A DNA stretch of 64,000 nucleotides, taken from Orthonyx spaldingii (lineage: Eukaryota > Chordata > Aves > Passeriformes > Orthonychidae). A model generated the notes under the pieces. The model saw only the letters and a list, made by a program, of their open reading frames with translations, made no database searches and had not been told where the DNA came from. Positions 26,190 to 39,310 of the stretch are shown in pieces (within the stretch, counting starts at the first letter, position 1; the number at the start of each line of letters is the position of its first letter). A program made the translations under genes and the position numbers. Where the stretch lies: assembly GCA_013397795.1 (NCBI GenBank), contig VZTJ01001761.1, positions 2,168,481-2,232,480 on the forward strand. Reading direction: 5' to 3'.

Positions 26190-26305
26190 CCGCATTGATT
26201 TCAATAGGAGCTGGATGCCTAATCTGCTTATACACTTCTGAAAATCCTATTAAGTGCCTCTTTACTGCTCTAGGTGCCTAAATATACTTTTCTTAATTTG
26301 GCTCT
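26190..26305 (+). repeat. Ancient sauropsid interspersed repeat (class unresolved)
   Basis: The stretch ATTGATTTCAATAGGAGCTG, then GATGCCTAAT, ACTTCTGAAAATCC, AAGTGCCTC and TAGGTGCCTAAATA, follows the order of a degenerate repeat that I recall as abundant in turtles, crocodilians and birds (TTTCAATGGGAG... GGTGCCTAA... TGAAAATCC... GGTGCCTAAATAC). Repeated GTGCCTA motifs inside it fit that family. I cannot name the class from memory. Divergence looks high, which agrees with an old insertion. A RepeatMasker search against sauropsid libraries would settle it. Confidence 0.5.
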
Positions 26306-29300
26306 AAGTGATTTGCATCCGTCATCAAGATTTTTGAGAGCGCGGCTCGAGGGGAGAGGCCTCCCCGTCACAGCCCCTCCGTGCAGTCTGTCACTTGCTC
26401 AGATACCTCAACTGGGAGCTGAGCTCCTGCGAAGATGCTGTAACAGTGTGAAATATGTCTATTAAACTGTGAACACTCTTGATGCTGCTGCACCCTCGTC
26501 TCTCCTGCGCTGAGCACGTGTCCCCTCCCACCAGAGCCCTCAGCACGGGCTTGTCACGGCCTCATCTCCCTTTCCATCACTGCCTCAGACACAAACTGTG
26601 TCCTGCAGCAGGTCCCAGCTGCAGGTGGAGACACAGCTCCTTGGTGAAACTGGGGAAAAGTATTTTGGGAGGAGGGAAGGGATGGTTTGGCTGCTTGGAG
26701 GCAGCAGGCAGGACAACAGCAGTGTCTCACCTGGCCATCCTAAAGAATTCAATACCTGTGGCTCAGAAATGCCTTTGCTCAGCTGTTTTTTATCTTCCTT
26801 GGTTTGCTATTCCTAAAAGGCAGTCACAGGCAAGAAAAACTGTGAGAGGATATAGATCTGAGAAGCTCAAAAGAGCAGAAGTTCAGGTTTGTGCTAAGCA
26901 CTTCTCAATTTGGAGAAAGGGCAGTAAAAAAGGGTCTTTGCCTTTAGAACCAGTGCTGAATGCATTCACTGGACATTGAAGTGGGGCCAAGCAGAAAGGA
27001 AACTGGCCATGGCCAGGCTGGTACTCACCTATGGAACACCTTGGGAAAGATGGGCCCTGCTGGCATCCTCAGCAGCTCTGCCCCAGTCCCATTGCAAGCC
27101 TTGTCAGAAACAAGAATAGAGGAAATTAGCACCTTGAGAATTACAGTTTAAACAGTCCTCCGAGCACCTTTAGCTGTTCCAAAGATGAAAAGAAACTTTG
27201 AAAGGGGGATTAAAGGTAGGATTGTCTGGTTTTGATACAGAAGAACAACTATTTCAAAAGAGCAATGAAAAATGGGAACATATTTCAGGATCTAAGCATA
27301 TGCTCAGAGAAATCTAGAAAAGTGCAAATATGGAAATGCTCTGAATCTGGTCATCTATTTGTCCTCTTGCAGACCCTATGCTGCAGCTCAGAAAGCCTTG
27401 AGAAACCAGAGCCTAAAATTCCACTTGGCCTTTGCCACTGATTTCTCCCAGCATTAATTCTGTTTGCTGCTAATCACAGGCAGCACCTGAAGTGCACCAG
27501 CACTCACAGCAGCCCCTTTAAGGACTCAGCAGTGCAGAATCTGGCCTGTGAGCTTCAGACAGCAACTTCTGAACTCCTGGGTCTTTCCTTGCAAAGTGTG
27601 AGCTTGGGCAGGCCTTACAACACATCTGTGCCCCAGTCCCTTGCCTGCAATACTGCAGTAATAATAACGGGGGTCCCATGCAATCCTCATGGATTGTTTA
27701 GTTCCCATTTGCAATGGACACTCATAGCCGTGCTGAGGATAAATCACCTTTCTGCAAAGAGTGAATTAAATGTCCATGTGAAAAATCTAACAGGTTACAA
27801 CTTGCTGATACACACAGAGCAGGCAGACAGTCCAAATCCAGAAAAAAGAAAATTAGAAAAAAGAACAAAATTATTATGTGCTCATCCTCCCATCACATCT
27901 GTGCAATGAGCAGAGAGGGGAAGAAAAGGTTACCCTTGTTCTCGGTGGGAAGCAATGAGAATATTCTTGCCCTTGGATCTGCCAAGCTTTCAAGGAAGAT
28001 CCCCGAGCTGGATATCCTCAAGGAGCAAATGTTAACTAACAAACAGAGAGTTGGACAGGCTCTCTTTCTTGGGAGAGGGAGCAGGGCTTCCCTCAATGCC
28101 GCTTCGCATGAGACCTAGAGCCAGCAGCCAGAACATAACCTAATTAGGCCAGAAAGGGTGATTAGCTGTTTATTTTGAGGATGTTCAAACCATGCATTCA
28201 CATTATACACTGCCCTGGGAGAAAGAGGATGCTGTTTATAGTTCCAGGCCTACAGGATCAGCAAAGTTTATTTTCCCCTACAAATGAAGGCCTGTTCTAC
28301 TTACATTCTTTCAACTCAGATTGGATCTGTTTATTTTCACTCATCTGCAGGAAATGGGAATATTTCAGTCTATTATTTTGAGTCCAGGGAAGCAGTTTGT
28401 ATTGCTTAACCATGGGCAAAGGCAAATTAGTCACAGCCTTCACATGCTACCTCAAAAAGTTTGTTTAATAGTAGCACCATTAGTGGCTAAAGGATTTACA
28501 AAAACCCCATAGTGCAAATTCTGCTTCTTGAACCTTTTCTGGAAGGCATGAGAAACTTGGTTAAATCCCCCAGATGGCTGGTACTCCACTGTGGGATATG
28601 GAGTTGATCAAGTTGTCCTTTTTCCCAGCAGGCACTCCATGTATTGATGCTGAGTTGAGGAGTTTAATGCAATATTTTAAAGAAGCTTACTGCTTCTTTA
28701 TTGAATTTAGCTCCTGATTCGTGAGGGTGTCTTGAAGCAGAATGTTGAGAAAGCAAAATGGTAGTGGGAGAGAAGGGAAGTTCAAGGATGGTCCACACAT
28801 GTGGCTTCCGGTCAGACTAGTGGCAACAGGACAAAAATGTCTTCGTAATATTTAAAGCGCACCCTGCCAAAAGCTACAGTGGGATTCCTCCTCAGTGTTT
28901 CCAAATATTTGTTTGAGTTGGCTTCATGTTTAGTTATAAAACAATCCCTGTTCACTAGAGTTTGTTAACAGGATTTGTTTGCATGCTTTGATCTTCTATT
29001 TTTAATCATCTCTCATGTCCAAGAAGCCTTTGGTAAGATTCTCCATTGATAAAAGTGCTCAAATTATAGCAAATGGACTGTGAGGTGACAATATATCTTA
29101 GAGAGGGTTTTAATTCCTTTGAAGTTAAGCTTTTTGATGGTCAATTAAACTATTCTAATTGTATCTTACTTATTTTAAACTTAAATCAAGATTATTTTTT
29201 AACTGCTGGAACATAAAAATTCTGCAGAAGCCAGGCAACTGCAAATGCTGTGAACGTAAATTTTATCTGTTGTCTGCATTCAGCAGAAGAAACAATCAAA

Positions 29301-29801
29301 AATGCACCAAATACTGTGATGAAAACTGAAATTACCGGCAACCAATTATAAAGATATGGAGCAGCAGAAGGTACAGTGTGTTACATACATTGTGGGGCTG
29401 CCAGAATAGGCTACTTAGGGATGTACAATAATAATTTAGATTGTTGATCATAATAATCTCATGCTGGTCATAACTGTCTGGCTGTTACTTTATGCTTCCC
29501 CAGCCTGTTTGCTGAATCTGTTTGCTGATTTCTGCACTTGTTTATAGTTTGCAGATTGTTTGAGGCGAAGTGAATTTTGCTGTTTGTTTGTTTTGCTGGC
29601 TCTCGAGAAGGGAACAGGAACCTCCGTGATCTCCTTCGTTGAAAATAATTGAAAAATCCCTAATGGATGCTGTAAAAATTCTTCTCTAGGAAAAACAAAC
29701 TCAGCTGAACTCTAGCTAAATTAACTGATATCCCTCATGATCCACCAATTTTCAAGATGGATTACGGGGAAGCTTTATGAAGTTCAGAAATAGCATTGTG
29801 T
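26306..29801. other. Unique non-coding sequence, possible regulatory DNA at the end
   Basis: No gene was recognised. A small patch near 26.32-26.36 kb keeps several CpGs. From about 28.9 to 29.6 kb the sequence is AT-rich, non-repetitive and dense in developmental-factor-like motifs (TAATTG, CCTTTGAAG, TGTTTGC). Confidence 0.4.
29505..29595 (+). promoter_or_regulatory. Cluster of forkhead-like TGTTT motifs
   Basis: Within about 90 bp there are repeated TGTTTGC/TTGTTTA-type cores: a direct repeat CTGTTTGCTGAAT / CTGTTTGCTGATT, then CTTGTTTATAG, ATTGTTTGAGG and CTGTTTGTTTGTTTT. Forkhead factors recognise TRTTTRY-like cores, so this could be an enhancer module. The motif density is visible, the function is inferred, and part of the density comes from local T-rich composition. 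Confidence 0.25.
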
Positions 29802-29840
29802 TCCTCCCTCCTCCTCCTCCTCCTCCTCCTCCTCCTCCTC
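29802..29840. repeat. (CCT)n trinucleotide repeat
   Basis: About 12 near-perfect CCT units, with one CCCT interruption near the start. The long runs of proline, or of arginine on the other strand, in overlapping frames are products of the repeat and not protein evidence. Confidence 0.95.
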
Positions 29841-32800
29841 ATGGCAGGGTCCTGCCGGCTGCCAGACGATTGATCAGCAGCGAGCAGAACTTCCCTGCTG
29901 CAATGAACATAATCCTCCAGCTCACTGGTTTCAGGGAGCCTAGAAGGATCACTTTTCAGAGTAACGAGGGTTAGATGCTTCCCAAGATAGCTAGACAGCC
30001 TCCATGGGTTTTTAAGATGTGCCAGTGCATGAGAAGTTACAAAGTGCCTGCAGCCTCTACTTGGGTGTTTTTCCCTTTTCTTGCAAAAAGGCCAAGTGCT
30101 CTGAGACATCCACCTTCTTGAGAGCAGGTTTCTCATGCAGACCCCTGAAAAAAAACCACTTCCTTGAAGTGCAGATGTTTTTCTTGTTTATTTTCTTCTT
30201 GTCCTGTTATTGTTTTAAAAAAAATTAATTATATCTGTTCCATTTTCAAACATTCCCTGTGATTGCTAGAACAACAAATCATACCAAGGTAGGATCAACT
30301 GATTTGCAGGATTTCCATGCACCTTTCTTGTAGAGTTTTGGTTGTTCCTTCTATATGATCAAGAAGTCTAACACAGACAGTAATTTAACCAGAAACTTGG
30401 TGCCAACTCTTCTGGGGTAGGAAGATTTTGATATTTCAGATTGTTCTATTGTTCATAAGAAAAAAAGTAGTTAAAATCTGATTAGCTAGTTAATTCTCCT
30501 GCAAGACATGACTGACAAGCATTCATAATATTTACTTCTGACTATTAAGTGATTTCTAGCCTTGTTAAAAATTTTCCACATTTCTGTGGAATTTACTTGT
30601 AGGTTTTTTGAGGCATTTTGAGAAAATCCATTAGAGTATAGCTATTTTCTCCCAATACACATAGGAATTTATGCTAAATTGGATAACAAAGCTCCTTGGG
30701 TTGGAAAACAAATTAATCCACCCAGTCATATGTAAAATGCCCAGAAGAAAGAGAAGAATAACAGCTTTTCTACTTTTTACTTCCGTGAAGAGAGAATGAA
30801 ACATTCTCGTCTCCAGGGATCTTCGAGTCCCCACTCCCATCCTTCAAGTTTTATCTTCCCTCCCCAGATTCAGAATGTAAGGAGCAGAATTAAAGGGCTT
30901 TATGAGAGGAGGTGATCGTGGCAAGAAGGGATACTGTCAATCAAGGAACAAATCCATGGCCACGTGAACATCCAGGACAAAATGCTCATTGCAACCAGAC
31001 AGGCGGTCCAGGGGCTGCTGGGGGAGAGCAGAACTGGAATCTGAAGGTCTGATAATGGATGGCAAGGTGATCAATACAGTGATGGGGGGTCTCTGCTGCT
31101 GTTCGTCTCAGGCAAAAATGGAAGCTTAAATGCAGGTGTTTCTCTCCAGTGCCTTGGAGCTCTTGCTCACATGAAAGTATCCACACTTAGCGAAACAAAT
31201 CCCACCCTCTCCTAGGGCTGCTTGGGAGGGAACACTCTTCCCTTTCTCCTGCACTTGCAGCTGCCCAAGAGCAGCTTGGGTGCTCGAACTTTGTTTTGAT
31301 AGAGCAGTGCCCTTGATGGGGAGCGCTGGGGAAAGCGCTTGCCGTGATGAAAGGAAGAAGAAATTGCGTGTGTTCAAGTAAAGGGTTTCTAGCAGAGTCC
31401 AACGGAGACACAAAGGCGTCAGAAATTCACCTCAGGGGAAATCCTAGGCTGTATTTTCTCTGAGAAAACACCTAAGCTCCACACCACGGATGTGCCTGAC
31501 AAAGGAATCTGACTGGCAAAGTTCATCCACATGTGCTGTCTTTTAAGAAAGGGGTAAAATTATATTTGATGCAGCGTTCAGTTATTTGCTCTTTGGAAAT
31601 CCAGTTCCCAGGGAGTTATTCTCTCATTCTGCTTTATTGGTTTTCACTGTCTCCCAAGATCTGTGCAGTTCAGCTCCATGGTAACTCAGGAACTTCCTCA
31701 GTCACTTACATATTGATGTATACAATGAAAGCACGGTGCTAATACACTGTTTGAGCATCTCTAAGGTATATTTAAAATATCTAAGTGTGGCAGAGTAGGA
31801 TTTATAGAGGATACAGAACAGTGCTGCCTTGCCTTAAGTGGTAGTGGTTGTCTCTTGAGAAGTTCTACCAAGTTACTCCTGGCTTTGCAACAACTAAAGT
31901 CATGCTAAACTCCTGTCCACACTGTTAAGCAGCATTTGTTCTCCCTGTTCTCCAGAGACTGCAATAAAAAAATATGAGGTGATTAAAAAGGGGAAGCAAA
32001 ACAGAGGAAAAGGACTTGCCCTACAGTAATTAGCTGTGTCTAGGCTTACTAGACTGGTGCTACTGATTAAACAGACAGGATATGAACCCTGTAATCCTCA
32101 TTCTCTGCCGATCTATAGCCCACCACCACTCTGCTCAGTCTGACAGGCCTGAGGTTTTTTATGAAGAACAGAAATGCTAGAGGGGCTGCTGCATGTTCAT
32201 GTTTTGCTCTGACATGTGCATGCATAATCAGAAAGCACTTCAGGCATTAGGAAACAGAAAAGTCATAACAAATCCCACACAGACCTGAAACCAGATCCCT
32301 GGTTCCTAAGCTTTCATCCTGGTGCCCAGTCACCAGCTGGCTGCTCCTGTACATGACACAGGTTCAGTTACTTTGAATATCTGTGTGTTGATTTTTATGA
32401 ATTATGATGGGGTCCAGACAACAAAATGCTTAGTGCAAGCTGCAGTTCTGGAGGTGCTGTGGGGATTCATTAGTTAATGCCACAGGGACCTGGTGTGGAG
32501 CATTTAAAGCTTTAGCAAAATTCTGCACTTCTCACTGTTGTTAGCTTTGAATATCCTTGGGATTAATTTTTTTAATACTTCAGAGAAAATGACAAGAAAA
32601 GTAGAAATTACTACCAGAGGGGGGAAAAATGTTTTTCCCATGTTTTGGGAAAGAAATAAAGCTGTAAGTTATCTTTTTAATATTTTAATAATTGAGACCA
32701 GTAGAGGGATCAGCTTCTGCTATTTCAGTTGCATGTGAATGACCTACAATGAGATATTTGTCCAAACACAAGGGCAAGAAGCTAAAAATCTGTACCAACA

Positions 32801-33396
32801 TGTCCTGAGATCCTCTGTAATGATTAATTTTTTGAGGAACTGTTCTACATTGAAAAGCCCACCTTTGAAAATTGACAATGAGTAACCAAGGATGTCAAAG
32901 ACCATTGCAGCAGGCTACACTATTGAACATGTCAGAGTAACCACAGGATCCCCACTCCCTCTGTTAACAGCAGGCAAGCATCACTCACTGACTTCAGACC
33001 TGGAGATGGAGGTCTTCCCTTGAGAGCTTCACAGAATTCCAGCTGGTCTACATCACCCTCCTGTTCCAGAAGTGTTTCCCTCTGAAAGACGCTGCTGTAA
33101 AACATCAGGGTTGTTTGAAGTGAGGTTCACTTGGTGCAATGCAACTTTCTGGATGGTGGATGTTCATTGGTAATCCCACATATAATTTCTGAAGCCGAAA
33201 CAAAGCCAAATGCAGGGGAAAAATGAAAATTGTAGGGGTTTTGTCCACGCTATAAAGTCCGCATGGACCATTAGCATGAAGCTCTTTATTCTTACTGATA
33301 CTACTATTGTTATTATACTTTTCATTTTGAAGTGCCAAACAGTAAGAAAATAACTAGGAGTTCATAACTAGTTTGATTAAAAGAAACTCACCCAAG

Positions 33397-33424
33397 TATA
33401 TATGAGATATATATGTATATATAA
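33397..33424. repeat. AT-rich simple repeat (TATA/TATG)
   Basis: An imperfect alternating A/T tract with two G interruptions. Low-complexity DNA with no further content. Confidence 0.75.
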
Positions 33425-35940
33425 CTATACTACTGCTACAGAAAATACATTTACATGGTCAGAATGCAGATCCAGCCTATGTAGATAAAAATGGTGAAAG
33501 AAAAGCTACTTTACTTCTGGAGACATCTGTTGTCTGCTACTAAATAGGGAGCTGACTTCTAATTAGATAGATCTTACAGAAAATGTTTGGCAATATTTGA
33601 AGAATCCTGCATGCTGCATCTCATTTGAGCTACCTGACTCATCAGCATTTTGCTTTTGCAGTTGAGTTTAGCCACACAATGCTAAGGCAAAAATAAAGTG
33701 TCATCTGACCTGTAAGTAAACAATAGTAGTCACAGGAGCTACCTATTATTTGAGGTTTCAGAACAATTTTGGCTTTAAAGTTCATTTCATTTGAATGCTT
33801 CAGCACATTTTTCTCTGCGCTGCTCCATGGTTAGATCCCAATCACAGGAAAATATTTGAAAGTTGCAGGTTTTAGGAGGAGCTGCTCTTTCAGAACACAA
33901 AATCAGCAATTTGTAACCTTCCATATTAAAAGTTTTGTGCATTCACACTCCAAAACAGGCAAAATAGAGCAGAAGTTTTCTCACTGGCCATGCTGACAAT
34001 GAAGACATGGAATATTTTTTGCCAAGAACCCTGGGGAGGAATTGGTATAAAAGTGTTCTCCTCATCCAGTATAACCCCATGAGAAGTTCAGTGAAAGGGT
34101 GCAAGTACATCACCTGTCCTGTTTCTAATTCTACCCTACTTTGATGGCTGGAGATACATTATATATCATATATGTTTGGGCCATTATATTAATCAAATTT
34201 ACATAAAAGTCCCCTAGCTCTGCCCTTGTATCTATCTAAGGGAAAGTGAAGGCCTCAGCCTCCAAAGATCACCCTGAAATTCACTTCTAGCCTATCTCCT
34301 TATATGAATATTCTTGGCAGATGCTGGCAATGAATACACTCAAGCAGTCATTTAAATTCTGCTGCTTTCTCAGGAAGGGAATTCTTTACAAATTATATTT
34401 GGTAGCATCTACTAATTCATTCATTCTCTTCAAGTGCCAGCTATAGCCTGATCCTGTATGAATGTTCATGTAAAAAACTTCTCCGTTAAGCATTGAGACT
34501 CTAAGACTCAGCAGTGAAAATACTTGAATTGCTGATTTTATTTTCTAAAAAAAAAAAAAAAATTATCTTGAAAACAGCACATTCTTATGTGATGTTTCCA
34601 CCTTGATTAAATTATACACTTCCCACTGGCAAAAAAAAAAAATCCATTTTCGACTCTCTATTTATGGAAGCATCAGTCCACCTTCCTGAGGTTTCTCTGC
34701 AGTTGAGACAAGGGCAGTTTGCACTTTGCACCAATCAGCTCTTTGCTGCCTTAAAAAGTTGGACTTCTATAGGATGAGTCACCAGGCACGGGAGATGCAA
34801 AGATCAGTTCCTGGGTCCCAACTAAGGAAACACTTAAACTGTGCCTAATTTAATCACTGAACTATATTTAAATGCTTCTCTGGGTTGGAGTTCTTGGTTT
34901 ACACCACAACTTAACGTTAAATGGACAGCAAGTTTCAGTGAAAATGCCATTGTACAAAAAGCAAATGCACACTCTGGAGTGACATTTCATTTGGCAGCTA
35001 ATTAGGAGCTTCAGCTGATGGATGATGGACATGGGTAAAACTAAGGACATTGCAGACTTTGCACTGCCTGCTTCCGGGATTTTTAGTCCTCGTTTCATCT
35101 TTATTAAACAGCCTCATTATTTTGAAGAACAATAAATTGTTGCAATTAAATCTTCTTTACTGTTATCTTGTTTGGGAACTTCTTTATGGATCACAATCTT
35201 TCTTGAAATTACACTGTGCAAATATTATTACTTGTGAGATTAAATTAAGCTTAGTGAATAAACTAAATAGATGCACAAATAAATAGATATCCTTCACTGA
35301 GCAACTTATTTCTGAATACTTTTGGACATGTCCATTAACTTGGCCTTCTGCAGGCACTGAAAATAATTTCACCACTCCAATTCTGGACACTGAGGAGCAG
35401 AAGGCTTCAGCATTCTTTAAGCATCTTTTTAAAACCATCCACATTTTTAAGTAGAACATGAAATACCTTCTAAGCAAAATTCTCACCATGGTTAATTGCA
35501 TACAATTGTTCAGAAACATCTGTGTAGTTATCATCTCATAAGTGCAGAGTAACGGGGAGTAAAAGTCATGAACACTTCCATTTTTGCATCTGCTGAATTC
35601 CTAAAATCACCTAATTGCAAAGCTAGTTATGAAATGAAAAGGGAGAAAGTGATGGTAAACTACAATAAACTCTAAAGTCAACACTGACAGAAACAAGGTG
35701 GCAGGTGTCAGATTAGATAAAGTAACTTGTGATTGCATACCACATGACTTCATTAAAGGTACAAGCAAATTTAAACCTGGGGTTATGGAATTGACTTTAA
35801 TTTGTCTTCATAACAACATCTAAAACTTTCAGAAAATGTTGACAGCAAAAGAAACTAAAGACAAAGTAGTCTATTTTTTTGTCAATATATAATCAAAATT
35901 GAAATAAGCCTTAGGTTGAAAATCAGAAATAAGATCTGGT

Positions 35941-36000
35941 TTCTAATTAATTGGGTAAAATTAAGTAATTAGCTAAAAATTAATTCATGTTAATTTGAGC
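35941..36000. promoter_or_regulatory. Dense TAATTA/TTAAT homeodomain-like cluster
   Basis: In 60 bp there are CTAATTAATTGG, AATTAAGTAATTAGC, AAATTAATTC and GTTAATTTG, so at least five TAATT/ATTAA cores. Homeodomain factors of the Antp, Lhx and Dlx kinds bind such cores, and clusters of them are typical of developmental enhancers. The base composition alone makes some of these expected, so this is a weak candidate. Confidence 0.25.
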
Positions 36001-36460
36001 TTGAAAGAAGTAAAAACATAGCTAAGTGAAGAAATGCATTTTACCTGCTGTGCTCAGCTGAGTTCATGTTCCTTATCTGTTCAAAGGTATTTGTGTTTTT
36101 CACATGAACCATGTCATTAAAGGGAAATCTCTACTTCTAACAAAAGGTACCCACTGACCCCGTGCAGTCACTGATCACTCCTGATCACTCATCCCAGTTA
36201 ACTCTAAGCCTTGCAGGCTCTGTTTTGGGCTGTTCCAGTCAGGTATTTCCAACACAGACCTGCTGCTGAGGAGGTCTGTGCAGCATTTTGTACATTCAGG
36301 CCCTTCCACAGAACTCAGCTATAGAGTCCTCTTCATTTCCTTTTACCAGGCATGGCCTTGGTTAAGCTGCTTTTACAAGCTCAGCCTCGCTGCCCTGCCC
36401 TCAGTTTTCCAGCACAGCCCCCTGTTGCACTGCACTTCTGCATGGCTGCTTTTCAAGGGG

Positions 36461-36488
36461 TTTTCTTCAAAGAGTTTTCTTCAAAGAG
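36461..36488. repeat. 14-bp perfect tandem duplication
   Basis: TTTTCTTCAAAGAG occurs twice head-to-tail (36461-36474 and 36475-36488) with no mismatch, suggesting a recent replication-slippage duplication. Confidence 0.9.
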
Positions 36489-37911
36489 TGACCAGAGCAA
36501 GGCTTTGCTAAGACAGACACACCAGTGGAGATGCTACAGCACAGGGATGCTGCTGCACTCCCAGCACGGGTACGAATCTGGAGGGTATGGTTCATTTTGC
36601 TCGTGAAAGTAGAGCCACAGGGAAGTTCACAATGTTTTTGTTTTGATTTATTTTGCTTTGTTTTAATCAAGTTAAGCTACAACAGCAAAGTTCAAGTTTC
36701 ACAGCATAAACAGTGGGATTTCTTCTGCTCATTCCCATCCATTGCACTGTGCCACCCTTTTGCTTATGTGATTTTAAAAGCCAAAACTTTTCTTTTTGAC
36801 TAGCTTCTGTCTTACATAAATTCCACACATCTGAATACAAAGATCATTCCAGTATAGTTTTAGATATGAGACTTCATTATTAAACATTACCAAGGTATTT
36901 AATCTCTGTTTGACAAACAAAGAATATTAAAAAAGATAAACTGGAGTATCTGAGCCACAGGAGGGTCTCAAAAGCTTCATTAGATGAAAAAACAACAGGA
37001 ATTTAACTCCTAACCCCAAAGGATAATAGCAAATTGCTTCTGTTGGCATTTCAGCTGGATTTTTTTCCACATTTCTCTACAGGTTAAGAAAAAAAGACTT
37101 GGAAACAGTGACTCCTAAAACAAACTGAACTAAGATTTATATCTATTTGCAGAAATATTAGTTGTCAGTGGGTCTGTCTGCATTCAGCTGTTTCTGTATT
37201 ATTACATAGTTTCAGTGTTGCCAGAGTCTACTCGGTTACTCTAAATTTTTTTGCTCAAGTATACATTTTATTTCTGTTGATGGAAAAATCTGAGGCTTGT
37301 AACTTCCTGTGCTACAAATTCATAAGTGCCAGTCAGACATGAACAAAATCTCTCTTTCTTCAGCACCTCGATAAACAGAAACATGGAAATTATATTTTAA
37401 ATGTAAGCAGAGAATACTGATGTTCAAGTGTTGGTTCAGAAACTGCCAGGAAGAAACAATGAATTCACAGGTATTCAACACAGAAGACTGAAAAAGGAGA
37501 CCAAATTAATCTATTTTCAGCCACAGAACATGACACACTTTAAGAGGCCAGCAAAACCAAGCTCATGAAATAGGATTCCTCTAGATGGAACTCTTGAATT
37601 TGAAAGATGACAGTCGTGTAACAAAAGCATCAAAACTTAGGAAATTATTCTCTTCCTCCGCTGATTATTTCTCCTTCTGAAACACCTCCTTAGAGGGAAA
37701 TGAATGTATCTCACCTACTCAGCTCATGGCATGATGAGATACAGTTCTCCTGTGCAGAAGACTTGAATTCAAAGGACTTGAATAATGCGGTAAAATAAAT
37801 AAAATGAAGACTACGACAGAGGTTTTGACAGGTGCAGAGAGCTCTTTATCTGTGTAGTTCTTTTCAGAGTTGCATTAAAGCTGCTAAACCAGGATTTTAG
37901 ATTTTACTCAC

Positions 37912-37956
37912 CTTGTGCCATTGAACTTCCTACCAAGACTTGCAAACGTGCCTGGA
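37912..37956 (-). other. Candidate 45-bp micro-exon
   Basis: On - a pyrimidine-rich acceptor (TCTTTTTTCTAG) is followed by 45 bases, then a near-ideal donor AAG|GTGAGTAA. Two of the three frames are open: one gives PGTFASLGRKFNGT and the other QARLQVLVGSSMAQ, and the third has a stop. The length is a multiple of three. I recognise no protein, and the coding frame cannot be chosen. By chance several such acceptor-donor pairs are expected in 64 kb, so this is only a lead. Confidence 0.12.
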
Positions 37957-39310
37957 CTAGAAAAAAGATTTTTTTTTAATATTCTTTTAATTATTCTGTA
38001 AGTAAAACAATTATATAAAAATACTTGTGAAGTTAATGGCCAACAAAAAATCAAATTCACTTAAATAGAATACAATCTTTTTCAAGTAATATGAAGTACT
38101 CACAAAGCCATAGAAGAACATTCTACCCCAATTTTGTACACAGCATCAGAACAGTTCTGCAATAATCTTTAAGACAAGTGTGATATCTTTTAAAATGAAT
38201 CATTAAAAATATATTTGAGGAAAAGGGATCTCTCTACAGGTCTAAGTGGTATCCTTCAGCTTCAGAAAAACACAAAGGTGCCAGCAGTAACACCTAGACA
38301 CCACAAATATATTTAATAAGAACACAAGTGCAGATAAAGCAGAAGTGCTAAGATGACAGAGAGCTTTGCAGGGTAACATGTCCCAACTGAAGCACTTGCA
38401 AGGTAAAATAAAATACTGCGAGGCAGCCGCTCTTAAAGCCTCTGCACTCACACTGAGGGCCCAGGTATCAGCTGGATGTCAGGCCCTTGAACCCTCCATC
38501 AACACTGCAAGGAAAGGAACTGCCACAAACAAGATCTCTGCACTCCAGCACGGCACGCGCTGCGGAAATAACTGAGACACATTAGAAAGCACAACGTGAT
38601 AACAGGTAGTGAATGCTGACCTCTGCCAGTGACTGTGCAGTTTTTATCCTTTGCATTTTTAGCTTCACATCTTGCCTGCTGAAAAACACGTTTTCTTGAG
38701 GCTACCTTTGAAAAGTACAGAGAAATCTCGCCTGGCAGAAAGCATAATGTGTGTGACCTCCTGTGGGGCACATGAGCATGGCTGGGCTCTCTCCTCACTG
38801 TCTGCTTGCTTCTGGCTGTTATTAGAGGTGCCAGTTACCCTCCAAACCCACTACTGCATATGGAACACATTTATCTTCAAAAGATCGCTTCCCTCATTGA
38901 AGCTCTCACAGCAGCAGCAGTGCTTTGGTTCCCTATTTCTCTGGACTCCTGCAACACATCTGGAAATGCCAGTGGCCAGAGACACTCCAGCATGGGCCGC
39001 AGTCCCAGAACTGCTTTTCCCCTTGCAGGGCTCCAAAGAGAATCCCAGCTCCTGCAGTCAGTGAAACGTCCAGCTCAGTTGCACCTCACAGCAAAAATTA
39101 AAACCTTGGAATACATGCACAAAACCATTTCAGAGACACCCCTGCACATCCCACCCCAGCCCAGAGGCAGCCCCAAGCACAGTCCCTGAGAGGAGCAAAT
39201 TGCTACATGTTGGGATCATTGCTCCAATGCGGAACAAAAAAACTGCACACGGGAGAAAATGATGCAGCAGACACAAAATATATTAACTGATCTGTTTCTA
39301 TTTCTGACCT
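37957..39310. other. Unique non-coding sequence, no gene recognised
   Basis: Starts AT-rich and becomes GC-moderate after 38.4 kb. Overlapping open frames at 38672-39064 and 38806-39189 (both +) arise from the same GC-moderate DNA in different frames and resemble no family. Confidence 0.4.

Larger units (their letters stand above)
29841..37911. other. AT-rich unique sequence, no gene recognised
   Basis: About 8 kb with few CpGs. It contains an AT tract at 33397-33424, long A runs near 34547-34561 and 34631-34642, and complex AT-rich blocks around 33.3-36.0 kb. Open frames are short. No transposon 3' ends, LTR termini or RNA genes were recognised. Confidence 0.45.

Noticed and set aside
27036..27110. 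75-bp exon-like segment on - ending at ATAG|GTGAGTA
   Set aside because: The acceptor is weak (GACAAG), no partner exon was seen, and such pairs are expected by chance.
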